NCBI GenBank assembly: GCA_009760855.2 | Contig: WPIO01000070.1 | Span: forward strand, 941,501-1,001,500 | DNA from: Cristatella mucedo | Taxonomy: Eukaryota; Bryozoa; Phylactolaemata; Cristatellidae | Direction of reading: 5' to 3' | Length of the DNA stretch: 60,000 bases | Part shown: positions 10,468-22,566 of the stretch, piece after piece | Layout of the letters: every line of letters begins with the position of its first letter | Numbering within the stretch: position 1 is the first letter of the stretch | Program-made: the position numbers and the translations under genes | Notes under the pieces: model-generated | Databases searched by the model: none | The model's input: only the letters and a program-made list of their open reading frames with translations | Told to the model about the DNA's origin: nothing

Positions 10468-12735
10468 TAGAAGTACCTAAGGTGAAGCAGAGCAGATTTA
10501 AGCTTGTTTAAGCAGCGTCGAAGACGTAGTTGAAGCGTCGGATGCGTTGACTGCGGTCAGAACCGCGAGAGTGCTTTACCGCTTGGCAGCTCCCAAACCC
10601 CACACCTGCCCCTCCTGATTGAGCGTGCTGCTCAATGCGATGCGGCTGAGTTGGTTAAGGACACGATTCAGTCCCCCGGCTGTGGCGCGCCACAGTACGC
10701 GAAGCCAGCGAGCTCGAGTGCACGCGTGCGTACTACGTAGAACGTCGCCGAGTCATTCGCCGTTTTCACCCTTTTTTCATGGCTTTTTCAAATACGCTTC
10801 GAAGACGAGGCTGCGTCGTCGAGCAATCAAGGGGATCAAAGTGATCAAGAAGACGGGCTAGTCGTCGCACACCTGAATGGCGACAACATGGTGGAGATTG
10901 AGGACATGCTGCTGAGTAGGGAGCAGTTTCAGGAGCTCTACCAGCCCGACGTCGAGTATGGAGCTCGCCAGCCAATAGAATCGCGTGCGCTCAGAATGAC
11001 CAATAGAATCGCGTGCGCTCAGAATACGCGCTCGACGCTCGGTACAGTAGCAGCTAGCACCGTCAATGCAACCGATGGTTTATACCTCATGCAGCAGTTC
11101 AGCTAGGTACGAAGGAGCCACGCAATGGCGGGCGGGCTTGTGGGCCTTGGAATGAGAACTAGTTTTGCTCTTTATTCGTTGATTGAATTCGACGCCGCCG
11201 CCTTGTTTGTGCAAGGCTTGTGCGTGCGGATCGGGCGAGAACGTGATTGTAGACCGACCGAATGACGGCGGCCAAGAACCTTTTCTGCATCACGCGAGGC
11301 TAGGGTGTGAACCCAATTAGCGACCGATGATTATCCATATACCAGGCTCTGTGGGAGAACCCACAGTATAGCCGCTGTGGTCGGTCGTTCGAAACATTCA
11401 AAATGTTTTGACTTATTAATTGTCTTTCAGGTATAAATTTAATAACTGTAGAAATAAAGTATCACGATTTCTAATAAGCCCATAATTAAAACATCGGCAA
11501 GTCAACAAGTTATGATGCCCTCTTACAGAAATCCATAAGTCACAAAAGTTATGACACCCGCTTACAGCGATAACTACTTTTCAGTGGCTTGCAAAATTAG
11601 TGTAATTTCGCTGGCTTCAGCATTCACTCGAATTTTAGATTCTCAGTAAAATATCTGTACAGTGCATCGAAGCGGCGCAAGCATTTCTAGTTTATTCTTA
11701 TGTAGGCAGGAAAGTATTCGACGGCATGCTTATCTTCGCCGTTGATCTTCGGACGAAATCGTGCGCTCGCAAGATGCACTGCATTTTATTTTTGCGTTTA
11801 ACTTTGCTTGAGAAACTGAAAATGCATCATTAACGAGCAGATAGACAGAGCGCCGCTTCTTTAACACTGATTCACGACAGTAGGTTTTATTTCCATCGAA
11901 TCTGCACGGCCTATCAGTAAAAATTTTACAGACCTTGACTTTCAAGACGTTCCATCGCATTTGAGGCCATTGCACTCCAAGTTTAGAGGTTAGTCTACCT
12001 AATTATAGCGACTCACTGGTAGCACAATATTGCAAAAGTTCTCGATTTTATAGACATAAAAGTATCACGGCTAAGTTATTTCATGCACCATTTGTGATGT
12101 CCCGCGTAGATCCCCTCCTTGCACAACTTCTTGCTTGTGCATTAACACGACTGCCTATCTTGCAAAGCTCGATGCAAGACCTGTCAGTCGTCAACACGTC
12201 GCAACTGCCACATTACACCACTTTCTCTCAAACTGCACTGGCATCCGCCCATTACGAATCAACATCCAATCGCGAAGCGAATCTACTTCATGGCTGCCAG
12301 TCACTTGTACGTCAGTTTACGGTCGCTTCGTTTTGCTTCAAGTTAGTTTTACATCACTTTGAATGACTTTGGCTTGCTTTTGAAATTTTGACGCGTTTTG
12401 CACATTTGGATGCATCCATAACAGGCAGCATTAACTTACTTTCATAATTAGGAATTTCCTAAAAATCTCATTTCTCTGGGGTCTACTTGGTTTCTTTACC
12501 AGCCTGGCTCTGTCTACGCCGCGTGTTTTAGATTGCGCCTCGCTCGAGATTGCTGCCGAGTAGTTGGTCTGGTAAAATAAACACAAGCTAGAGTCATGCA
12601 GAAAAATTAAGATTTACTCCTCATTCGCCATACGGCCATGCTAGGCATGCGATTATCCAGAAACAGATGAACCCAAAACGTCGTATCACGCAAGCATCTG
12701 CCTGCATTCTTGGTTTTAAATAGTGCGAACCACGA
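10468..12735. other. No gene seen
   Basis: No supportable exon. Two similar segments (AGTTATGATGCCCTCTTACAG near 11,509 and AGTTATGACACCCGCTTACAG near 11,548) suggest a small old duplication. A short hairpin, CTGTGGGAGAACCCACAG, lies near 11,350. Confidence 0.45.
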
Positions 12736-12739
12736 TATT

Positions 12740-12895
12740 GCTGAATCATTGATCGGTGAGTGCATGGGCGTAGAAGCACTGAGGGGTGTATTGGTGCATA
12801 AACACCAACAGGTGCATTGGTGCAGAAGCGCTGAGCGGTGCACATAAGCTGAACATAAGTGGTACATAGGTGCATAAGCCCTAAGTGGTGCTCAC
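12740..12895. repeat. Degenerate tandem repeat around GGTGCATAAGC
   Basis: Repeated imperfect units of the type GGTGCATAAGC-ACTGAGTGGTGC occur at least five times with variable spacing. Confidence 0.5.
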
Positions 12896-12899
12896 GGGT

Positions 12900-14280
12900 A
12901 ATTAGGTAATTTATAATCCCGCTGCACATTTTTCGATACTCGTTCTGTCATCTGACAGTTCAAAATCGCGTCGCGCCGCGCTGTAGATCGAATTGCTGCG
13001 AGACAGGCATATATTCGTCCTCATTAGAAAATTTGAAGTTATAATGATTTGCAATCACAAATCGTGACCCACACCCTTGGGGTTGGGGGGGGGTCAAAAC
13101 AGACTTTACCCAGGATGGGAGAGATTTAGTGTTCGTAGGCCTTACTTAAACATTGGAATGTTAGGCATATCAGTTATATTATGACCTAATGTAAAAAAAA
13201 TTCCTTCGTGTTAGGAGTTATTATGAGCTTATGCCTCAAAACTAGACAATTTTTATTGTTTCTCACAAAATTTGATTTTATGGCTATGGCAGTGGCGCAT
13301 CTAAAATTTTCGCATTTCCGTTAAAAACAGGACGAATTATTTACACCCGACCATATTGATCAAATTTAGTCCTGTGAAAAATTGATAGGTTAAACATTTT
13401 TATGATGATGCTGCGGAAAAGTGTGACCATAGAATATACAGAAGTGAGTGCTTTTTTACATTTACGATTATGATGTAAATCAATTTCAAGAGCCAGCCCG
13501 TAGATGGTGTAGCCTTTCCCTCGTGTTCTCATCGTACAGTCCCTGATAGCAGCGTTCAAAGTTATGTAAATCCCGAAGCGGAAGTGCTCGCCGCGCTCGT
13601 GCGAGTCCTCGTGCGAGTCCTCGAGCATCGAGTTTCTCCTCGAATAAATCAAGCTGAACTTCAAGAACATTCAGCAGCCAATCGTGCCGTAGTTCTCCGA
13701 CATTTTCCTAACCCGCTGTTCATTTTTACATATCTATGGCTTCCCAGGAAACTCCAAAGCACTGCAACAAAGCAGCTTCCAAGCTGCTTTACCCTCACAA
13801 GTGATTGCGTCTGCGGAAAGTCACGACACTTAATTATCTTCGTTATATTGGCTCCGAAAAAAGACACGGGCTTTGACTGGCTTTGACCTCATTGGCCTCA
13901 GACAGTTTCACAAAGTTTTTACGATACTCGAAGGCTGCGAACTCCTTATCTACTGAGCGTGTGACAAGTCATTCCATGCGGCCCAATTGGACATGCGCAG
14001 CGGTAGCAGCCTTACCTTGCGTAAGTCCACCTGTGAAAAATTGAAAACTCCCCCCGCCATTTTGAAGTCTCCAGTGACCAACCGGCAGAAATCGTGATAG
14101 CTCAAAGCGTCGAGGAAGGTATTGATGCTATTTTACTCCTCTTTGAGAGGCACAAAGTGAGCCGCCAGACGTGAGGAGCGCGGTCTGCGGATGCTGCTGT
14201 AATTCTGTTACGCACCACGTGAGCAGCCAGACGAAGAGACGGGCACTAAAGAAAGACTTCCGCGCTGTATTGTTTCACCC
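12900..14280. other. No gene seen
   Basis: Short ORFs only, none recognisable. A small duplicated GTGCGAGTCCTC unit lies at 13,600-13,622. Confidence 0.4.
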
Positions 14281-14284
14281 CTTC

Positions 14285-14458
14285 ACGATAATTATATATA
14301 TATATATATATATATAATTCATTTGTATAGCGCCCCAAGAGAACTTAATCTCTATTCAGGCGCTTCGCTTATGCCTCCGGGCTCGAGCCCACGACCTCAG
14401 CTAGAGCTTGGTCGGGGGCGAGCACCTTAACCGCTGGACCACCCAGCTCGGCCTTGGC
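14285..14458 (-). repeat. tRNA-derived SINE, family 1, with (TA)n at its tail side
   Basis: An AT dinucleotide run (14,290-14,318) is followed by the tail AATTCATTTGTATAGCGCC, the hairpin (AGAGAACTTAATCTCT), then GGGCTCGAGCCCACGACCTC (B-box side) and ACCTTAACCGCTGGACCA (A-box side). Read on the minus strand this is the promoter-to-tail order of a Pol III SINE. Confidence 0.85.
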
Positions 14459-15817
14459 CGGCCGCAGTCGTAGCGAAACACGCCAGCCGCATGCTTGGCG
14501 CCATTTGATAGCGTCTCAGGAAAAGGCACATACTGTATGCACTTAGGGACTAAACTGAGCTGAGGGAGGGCTTGCGGCTCCTTATTTGTACTAGCTATAG
14601 AGCTGGAGGTGTCCGAAAGGAAGGTTTTAATAATAATGTTGGAATAGTGCACGTAAAACAACATCTTGCCTCAAGGACATCGTCTAGCGATCCACAATAA
14701 AGGCAGATATAGCTATTTACGAACTGGTTTACCTTAGTATGACCATTTAAGTCTGTATACAGTGCGATTTATTAGTATAATTATGTTAAAAATATATAGT
14801 ATACGAACATTTGAATTTTTACTTAATAGCAGAATTTTATTCGTAGCTTTATCTGAAATGATTTGGATAATAAGTACATTTAAGATTTATAACTATCTTA
14901 CTGACGAACCAAAATTGTGTAGGGATTAGCAGCCATTTTCTAAGCTTCTAGGGATAAGCAATCGCAAAAGTACTGCTTACTATCCAGGAGCTAATATAAA
15001 ATAAATGTTGTCCCAAACTGTTATTGGCAACTCCTGAATTATGACCTGTTGGAATTAGATGTGTCATACATAACAATCAGCCGTGCTCTGAGCGGCGAGC
15101 TGTACGGTGATGATGTAAGCTACTGCTGGTTCAGCAAACTCGCGTCTCTCTGTGGCTATGAAATAGACTTGTCTACGCTAACGGTATGGGCTTTCTCTAA
15201 TTAGTTATGGGGGTTCTCTATTGGTCCTCTGCGTGAGTGTATTGGTATTGCATCTACGGCTTGTTAGGCGTACTTCGTGGCGCCAGCGTGACTGGTACTT
15301 GTCACCTGACGGACACTCGTCAAGTGTCAGCAATAACTAGCACTTTATAAGTGCTGTATTTATGGCCTGCATAATTCAGTTTCGAAGTCGCTAACTTAAA
15401 GTTCAAATTCAATTATGCATGAGTTACTAAGGCCCGTGTCTCTGAAGCTTGACTTGTCAATAATTGAGATGCAACCAAGGGGCATTGGTACTTGTCAAAT
15501 CAGGGAAACATAACCACTGTCTGAGGGCCACGCGTCCATCTGTGAATACAGTAATCGCAATGACAGGATATTTTAGTTGCCGGTGTATAGAGCTGGAGAT
15601 GGTTGGCTCTAGACGTATGCAAAGAACTTTCTGCTTTTAATTAATCCAGTGCCTTCCTCTTTTAGGGAAATCGGTAGACGTGTGGCTATTTCCGGTAGAA
15701 GATGGCCCAGCGGCGTCGTTCCGTACGAGTTTGCAGCTGGACTTGGTATGTTCACCGATTCTCAAGTGCTGTCATGGTGGTGACAATGAGGTTTCGCTTA
15801 CTTAGCCATTCCAGCCT
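14459..15817. other. No gene seen
   Basis: AT-rich unique-looking DNA with no supportable exon or repeat. Confidence 0.4.
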
Positions 15818-16383
15818 CCAGTTAGATTGCCCAAGTCTGCGATCCGGTTAGATTGCATATGTCGGTGCCCCGGTTAGATTGCATATGTCGGTGACCCGGT
15901 TAGATTGCATATGTCGGTGCCACGGTTAGATAGCATATGTCGGTGCTCCGATTAGATTGTATATTTTGATGCTCCAGTTAGATTGGCCAAGTCGGTGCGC
16001 CAGTTAGATTGCATATGTCGGTGCCCCGGTTAGATTGCACACGTCGGTGCTCCGGTTAGATTGCATATGTCGGTGCCCCGGTTAGATTGCACACGTCGGT
16101 GCTCCGGCTAGATTGCATATGTCGGTGCTGCGATTAGATTTAATAATATGTCGGTGCTCCTGTTAGATTGCAAGTTTTGATGCTCCGTTAAGATTACATA
16201 TGTCGGTGTCCCGGTTACATTGCACATGTCGGTGCTCCGGTTAGATTGCATATAATGGCGCTGCTGTTAGATTGCATATATCGGTGCTGTGGTTAGATTG
16301 CATATAACGGTACTGCGAATAGATTGCATATGATGATGCTCCGGTTAGACTGTATATGTCGGTGCTCCGGTTAGATTGCATCT
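15818..16383. repeat. 26-bp minisatellite, about 21-22 units
   Basis: The unit is close to GGTTAGATTGCATATGTCGG plus TGCTCC. Most units keep GTTAGATTG and TCGGTG, while the centre varies (CATATG, CACACG, CCCAAG, TATTTT). Between about 16,000 and 16,110 CATATG and CACACG units alternate, which suggests a two-unit higher-order expansion. Confidence 0.93.
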
Positions 16384-16457
16384 CGCTACAAAGGAGTTGC
16401 GACCAGTTTGTCATCGCTACTGCACAAAAATAGTCGTAGAGCATACAATACTAGATA

Positions 16458-16745
16458 TGAATCTCAATTTAATGTAATGTATCTCGATCTGCAACTACAC
16501 AAGGCCGCAATGACTAAGCGGATATTTTGCTAGAGAGTTAGCTATACCGCACTAAAAGCTAAAGCGGCTTTCGGTGCTCATGTAGGGATACAGACACCAT
16601 CTCACGCAACAAATATAAAGTGAGAAGCAAAGGTAAGTCTTGAGGAAAGTCACGGAAGAGGTTAGTATTCAGGTAGCATCTCAGGACTGCAGGAAAAGAT
16701 GCCCCACAGTCAGCAGCAAGAGCAGATGTCATTGCGTAAGAGAGT
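16458..16745 (-). mobile_element. LINE-A 3' UTR fragment
   Basis: The segment aligns by eye with 20,965-21,250 and 42,155-42,460: an ATGTATCTC(G/T)-type tail, CCGCACT...AAGCGGCTTTCGGT, CATCTCACGCAACAAATA, and CATTGCGTAAG. It has no coding part. Confidence 0.7.
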
Positions 16746-17052
16746 TGACAGCATTTGGTGCTGACTTTGATTTAGCCCGCGAGTCTTCCTACGTATCAAT
16801 CACATTACACACCTATAGCTGCCATTTAAATAAAGTCTGAGTGTGCATTATCAATTATCATACCATTAGCTTCACCTTAGTCGTCATGACCTACAGTATG
16901 CCATAATAGCTTCGTTGCAAGAGCATTTGCTACGGCGAAGTAGTACATACGTAAGCTAACAGCAGCTCGTTTGTATAGAGTATTTAGAGCTTGGATCTGT
17001 ACTCTTCCCAGGAAAGTGCGCATCGTGCGCAGCTCATTCCGCTTCGAAGCTA

Positions 17053-17095
17053 AGACTACATGCTGACCCTGTGCATGTCACCCTAACCATGTTAT
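17053..17095 (+). mobile_element. Older LINE-B 3' UTR, left piece
   Basis: TGCTGACCCTGTGCATGTCA followed by CCCTAACCATGTTAT is the + strand LINE-B 3' UTR. It is cut at CATGTTAT and resumes at 17,752. Confidence 0.75.
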
Positions 17096-17751
17096 GATAA
17101 TAATAATAATAAAAATAATAATGCACTTGATAAAGCGCCCTCAGAGAACTCAATCTTCTTCTAGGCGCTTTACATTTGCTGCAAAGGGAAACGCGATTGA
17201 TTGGTGAGTAATATCATGCTTGATAAAAATGAATAACACGGTTAAGGGTGACATGCACAGGGTCAGCATGCAAATGTGGTTAGTGGCAGCATGCACAGTG
17301 TCAGCACGCATAAGCACATCAAGGACGAATCACAGGGACCCACTCAATGCTGTCCTAAATAGGCGTGTTTTTAAGTTCTTTTTAAATGTGGTCAAGTCAG
17401 GGGATGCTGTGACGCAAGTCGGGAGGGAGCTCCAGGCTTTGGGAGCATACGAACTAAATGCACGGTCTCCAAAGGATTTGAGGTGTGTACGAGGTATTGG
17501 TAAGCTGTTGGATTCTGAAAAGCGGGTGGTACGATGCTTGGCCCGGCGGGGGAGTCGATCTGAGAGATAGTCTGGAGCCAAAGAATGAAGTGACCTAAAA
17601 GTGAATGACAAAACCTTGAAGTCAATCCGTTGCTTGACTGGGAGCCAGTTCAGGTCGGGGAGAAGTGGTGTGATGAGGCAACTGTGACGCTCACGACAGA
17701 CAAGCCTAGCTGCATAGTTTTGCAGCAGCTGTAATTGCCTGATTGCACATG
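17096..17751 (-). mobile_element. Younger LINE-B inserted antisense into an older LINE-B
   Basis: It starts with (AAT)n, then the family hairpin in reverse complement and the terminal ORF2 domain on the minus strand (17,330-17,611). That domain includes LAPDYLSDRLPRRAKHRTT and PKAWSSLPTCV. It is 5'-truncated at 17,751 and flanked by CATGTTAT on both sides (17,088-17,095 and 17,752-17,759). Confidence 0.85.
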
Positions 17752-17880
17752 CATGTTATTCTTGTTGTTTATTGGGCATGCCACCACTAACCGCTCAATC
17801 GTGCTTCCTTTACAGCAAATTTGAAGTGTCTAGAAAGAGATTGAGTTCTCTGAGGGCGCTATATCAATTGTACTAATATT
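17752..17880 (+). mobile_element. Older LINE-B 3' end, right piece
   Basis: It resumes the 3' UTR of the piece at 17,053-17,095 and ends with the hairpin (AGAAAGAGATTGAGTTCTCT) and GAGGGCGCTATATC, then a short ATT-rich tail. Confidence 0.8.
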
Positions 17881-19060
17881 ATTATGCTGAGCTCAGCCAC
17901 ACGATCGCAATCTTTGTTACAGAAGTCAGCCAGTCTGCCATACGTACAGCGATGAACGAGTGGGAGAAGCAGACCTGTGTGCGCTTCATACCGAAGAGAC
18001 CGGCCGATACGGCATACGTGATCATTCGCCCAGCTCAAGGAACGTGAGTAGAACGGCAGCCCATCCATCTCAATTACAGTGCTGCGGTCATATTGGGATG
18101 TGCCTTGCCGTAGCTAGTCTTGGCAAGTTGGGTGTCTTAGCGGGTAATCGAATGCGCACGACTGCGAAGGGCGGCTTCTTGCCGCACTCCTGCGTGCTGC
18201 CATTGACAGCTCGTCAAACTTGACAGTGCGAAAATGACCTTCCAGGAAAAAGAGAAGCAAGGATGTTTACCGTGCCAACGAGGTCAAGGTCAGCGCTCCG
18301 GCAAGGCTAAGCGATACCAATATGACTTTCGGGCTCGAAACTTTTAAGCATTGCGCAAATAAAAAGCGCACGATCAACGAAGCTTAGAAGTCAGTAAGCG
18401 CACACGCCAGAGATTAACGACAAACACATTTGAGTTCTGCCCGCAGGGGGAGGGTAGGCGTGTATGCGGGAGGGCGCCGTTGGCTATTGAGCAGCAAGTG
18501 TAGGCGCAGACACGTGTTGATGCAGTTCGACACTTGTCAACCAGCGCCTACTCCGATGCTTTGTCCATGACAATGCCCGACTACCGGATATCCGGATCTA
18601 CTTCTGCCGCTACACTGACGCTGTTTTCTGTATGCACATGGGTTAGTTTAAATAAGTTGTTTCAGTATCGTATCTGAACGTATGGTCGTTTAGTTGTACT
18701 TGTAGCCAGCCTCTAATCATTTGGAGACTGTACCTTCAGTTCCAATGCATCAAAAGTCTGGAGCTCCTAATTGCCTGGCAGCGTTAAATCCAATGACTAG
18801 AAGACATTTACAGCAAAACCAAAGCAAAGCACCTGTTCCTCGAAGCATTCATTTCGTTCCTATTCGTTGTCCTCGGTCACATTCACCGCATGTGCGCTTG
18901 CTATTTCATTAATCAGTTTGCATTCTTCTTTCTAATCCAAGTGGCATGCTAAAAAAGAGATTTAGGTTTATTATGGCTATTTACAAATAGATTGCTACTT
19001 TCATTATTTCAACTTTTATTTTTAATGTATTTATGGTAATTACACCAATGAGAACCATTA
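17881..19060. other. No gene seen
   Basis: Short ORFs only; no recognisable exon or repeat. Confidence 0.4.
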
Positions 19061-19061
19061 A

Positions 19062-19255
19062 TGATAATAACAATAATAATCACTTGATAAAGCGCCCTCA
19101 GAGAACTTAATCTCTCTCTAGGCGCTTTACATTTGCTGTAAAGTGAAATGCAATTGAATGGTAAGTAAAATCATGCTGGAAAAACAAACGAAGTGAATAA
19201 TATGGTTAGGGGTGACATGCACAGGGTCAGCATGCAAATGTGGTTAGTGGCATTG
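19062..19255 (-). mobile_element. LINE-B 3' end fragment
   Basis: AATAATAACAATAATAAT, then ACTTGATAAAGCGCCCTCAG, the rest of the hairpin and the 3' UTR (GACATGCACAGGGTCAGCAT) up to GTTAGTGGCA. Confidence 0.85.
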
Positions 19256-19437
19256 GCAATGAATGCAGTGCGGGCTCTTTGGCCAACGGAAAGATATGCA
19301 CTCCACGACACAGATCGTGGTTTTGAACACTGAAGCAGGCATTTATTTGTAGCCCTCCACAAACAAGCTTAGATGAGGGTTACTAGGCTGAGGTACGAGG
19401 CATAAACTGTACATATACAGGTATATACGTATATTTA

Positions 19438-19482
19438 CATATATATATATATATGTATATATACGTATATACGTATATAAAT

Positions 19483-19526
<44 letters not shown>
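19438..19526. repeat. TA/TATACG and (AC)n microsatellites
   Basis: Runs of TATA and TATACG are followed by (AC)10-type repeats (19,483-19,504) and a second (TA)n run. Confidence 0.85.
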
Positions 19527-19654
19527 GTACATATGGGACTCTGGCAATTCAGCCAAACTTTACCTTTACTTTACTCTGCATGCAAACGAGCTTCTGTGCA
19601 GCATTTGGACAGACGTTGGCTTAAAAAATAATAATAAGAAGAAGAAGAAGTAAG

Positions 19655-19800
19655 AATGTGGGTGGAATCTAAAGGGATCTGGATCTCTATTCAGACATTT
19701 TACATCTGTTTCGAACGAAGCAAGTCAAGTGGTTAGTAATAATATGCACAGCGTCAGCACGTATAAACGCTCACGCAAAGGACTATTTATATGGATCCAG
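19655..19800 (-). mobile_element. Strongly decayed LINE-B tail
   Basis: ATCTCTATTCAGACATTTTA, then ACGAAGCAAGTCAAGTGGTTAG, and ATGCACAGCGTCAGCACG resemble the LINE-B 3' UTR in reverse complement, with heavy substitution. Confidence 0.4.
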
Positions 19801-20690
19801 AAAATGCTTAGGCGGGTGGTAACCGGAGGAGGGGAAGAAAACTTCTGTTCTGAGAGTGCAAAGCTGAGAGTACAGAGGTGAAGACCTGCAAGCAAAATCA
19901 TTCGCTTGTAGCCTCATATTCTGCAGCTTATGACTAGACGACCCGCAGTAACCTTTTAACCCCACTGGGGGAAAGGTTCCTTCGCCTTTTCTTCTGGAAA
20001 ATCACGCGGGCTCTCGTCTCAATAAAATTCTTATTTACTACATCAACATCAGTGACTTTGTTCATCGGCTCCCTATTAATTTAATTCTAAAGTGCTAAGT
20101 ATAGACTTAACGAGGTTCATAATTAATCGATAATAATTAATCGAGCCATATGAAATAATGCAATTGCTTATCTTCCCGTCCTAATTTTCATTATGTTTAT
20201 CAGTTTAATATATAAAGCCGTTAATTAGCACTGGGTCTCCCTAAGATTAATAAGTAATAATTTTAACAATGGCAACAAGTTAATTGTATAGGGCGTGCTG
20301 ACACTTGTTTAAATCCCTTCATTTTCAGGGTAAAACTGGAAACAAAGGCAGAGTTGTGTAGTAACGAGGGAGCAAACCAGTCCGTGTTAAATCATATAAT
20401 ATATAATATATTACATACTGTATATTATATATTGCATTTTCTTCAGGGCTCACGCGGAGCAAAATAAACGAACCTAGGACTAACACTGATAACGTAACTC
20501 TTGTATGCTTTATATTTTACGCTTCAACTATGTTAGCTTTGAGAGTTGGGGTCGAGAAACCACGATAGCTGACCTCAAATGTTGGCAAGAATAGACAGAT
20601 TGGGATAATGGAGGCTCATAGAAATATGAATACAATATATTGATTTATTTATTTATGTATAAATTTCCATATGAAAATAAAAAAGCACGA
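19801..20690. other. AT-rich stretch without gene
   Basis: A palindromic TATAATATATTACAT...ATATTATATATTG region lies near 20,395-20,435. Nothing else is supportable. Confidence 0.4.
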
Positions 20691-20694
20691 AAAC

Positions 20695-20905
20695 ACAGAA
20701 GATCTTATGCTCGATAGTTTTCAATGGGGCACTCAAAGCGGAAGCGGCTTCCGGTGCGCATACAGTAGCCACCATATTCCACCTCAAAAAGCAAAGAGCT
20801 GATAGCATGGATGTAGCAGCAGCGAAGAGTGGCAGGAAAGGCTGCGCCAGAGTCGGCGCAAGGGGAATGGATGCCGTTGCGTTCGCCCCCAGCTGCATAG
20901 ACATA
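20695..20905 (-). mobile_element. LINE-A 3' UTR fragment
   Basis: GGGGCACTCAAAGCGGAAGC, CAGTAGCCACCATA and GGATGCCGTTGCGT match positions within the 3' UTR of the copy immediately to the right. It is therefore a second partial copy in the same orientation. Confidence 0.65.
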
Positions 20906-20964
20906 CGCTGTATCGTCTTCCTCCCTTTAGCGAAGCCACACGCAGCGGACCGGCACTAGTTAAG

Positions 20965-22566
20965 CCTAAATGCAATGTAACACGTATCTCCGTCAGTAAC
21001 TCCACAAGGTCATAAAGACCACGTGGGCGTTACGCAGGAGAGTCTTGTATAGCGCACTCACAGCCTAAGCGGCTTTCGGTACGCATTCGGTAGCCAACAG
21101 ACTTCGTCTCACGCAACAAAGAGAGAAAGTGGGAAGGGTAGCAGAGTTAGGAGAGCAGTTGAGGTAGTGAGTAGCATAGAAGTAGCAGTTCAGGACCGCT
21201 GAAAAAGATGTGCCATAGTCGGCAGTTGAAGAGTAGATGTCGTTGCGTAAGAATTGTGGAAGCGAGTTCCACAGTCTAGGACCTGCAGAGCTAAAGCTTC
21301 TGTCGCCAACAGTCTTTAAGCGGAGGAATGGGACAGCTAATTTATTGTCCACACAGGACCTGAGGGCGCGAACAGGCTGAAACTGATGCAGCAGTTCAGC
21401 TAGGTACGAAGGAGCCAAGCCGTGGCGGGCCTTGTGGGTCAGCGTAAGAACTTTTGCTCTGTATCCTTTGCTCAACCGGCAACCATCCTAGCTCTTCCAG
21501 CAAAGGTGACACGTGCTCAAACCGCTGAGACTTGAAGACCAGCCTTGTAGCCATATTCATAGTCAGCTGTAGTGGCATTATAGCTTTCTTTGGTAGCCCA
21601 GCCAAAAGGGAATTACAATAATTAAGCCGAGACAGGACTAAAGAGCTAGTTAAATTTTTTACAAGCCACTGTGGGAGACAGCTTCTAATCTTGGATAGGG
21701 ATCGGATGTGATGGCTAGCTGTAGAGGCAGTCTTCTGAATGAAGCTTTTGAAATTGAGGCAGCTGTCGAACACGACACCTAGATTACGAGCACGTGGTGA
21801 AGGTCGCACAATAGCATCACCTATTAGAGCAGCAAAGCCTTTTAATCCAGCCACACGCTTAGGGTGTCCTATCAGAAGCAGTTCGGTTTTATCGTCATTT
21901 AATTTCAGGAAGTTTTCCGACATCCAGGATCAAATATCGGCAAGGCAAGCATTCAGTTTCTCAGTTGCTGCTGCAGATTCCGACGGTTTAAATGACAAAT
22001 ACAACTGAGTATTGTCAGCATAGAAGTGATATCCTATTCCATGGGCCTTAATCACTTTTCCCAGAGGTTGCGTATAAATGGAGAACAGCAAGGGACCAAG
22101 TACAGACCCTTGAGGGACTGCACAGGTGACCCTCCTCGTGTCTTGAGACCTGACCCCCACACGACACGGATTGAACACGATCAGACAAGTACGATTTAAA
22201 CCACGCCAGTGCTTCGTCTGCCAGACCGATCGTTGTTCTCAATCGTTCAAGCAGAACTTCGTGATCAATGGTGTCGAAGGCAGCAGACAGATCTAGCAGA
22301 GCTAGGGCAGTGACATTCCCGTCGTCGTTGCCACGTAGAATGTCATTGTTAACACGGAGGAGAGCAGTTTCGGTAGAGTGCTGCCTCTTGAAACCTGATT
22401 GAAATGTTTCTGACATTCCATTATTTTCAATATGTTCAACTAGCTGCTTAGCAACAATTTTTTCAAGAATCTTTGATAAGAATGGAAGAAGGGAAACGGG
22501 ACGATAGTTTGCTAGGACCTCTGTGTCTAATCCAGGCTTTTTAAGAATAGGTCTAACGATTGAAAA
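20965..22566 (-). mobile_element. LINE-A, RT to 3' end
   Basis: From 5' to 3' on the minus strand it has [37 protein letters not shown], a palm region with [14 protein letters not shown] and [10 protein letters not shown] (the usual YADD is YADN here), then [40 protein letters not shown] and the 3' domain near 21,250-21,475 follow. Frameshifts lie near 22,170, 21,925 and 21,470. The YADN change removes one catalytic Asp of the RT active site, so this copy could not be active. Confidence 0.88.

Noticed and set aside
15818-16383. CRISPR-like array of 26-bp repeats
   Set aside because: Units abut without unique spacers and drift continuously, so this is a eukaryotic minisatellite.
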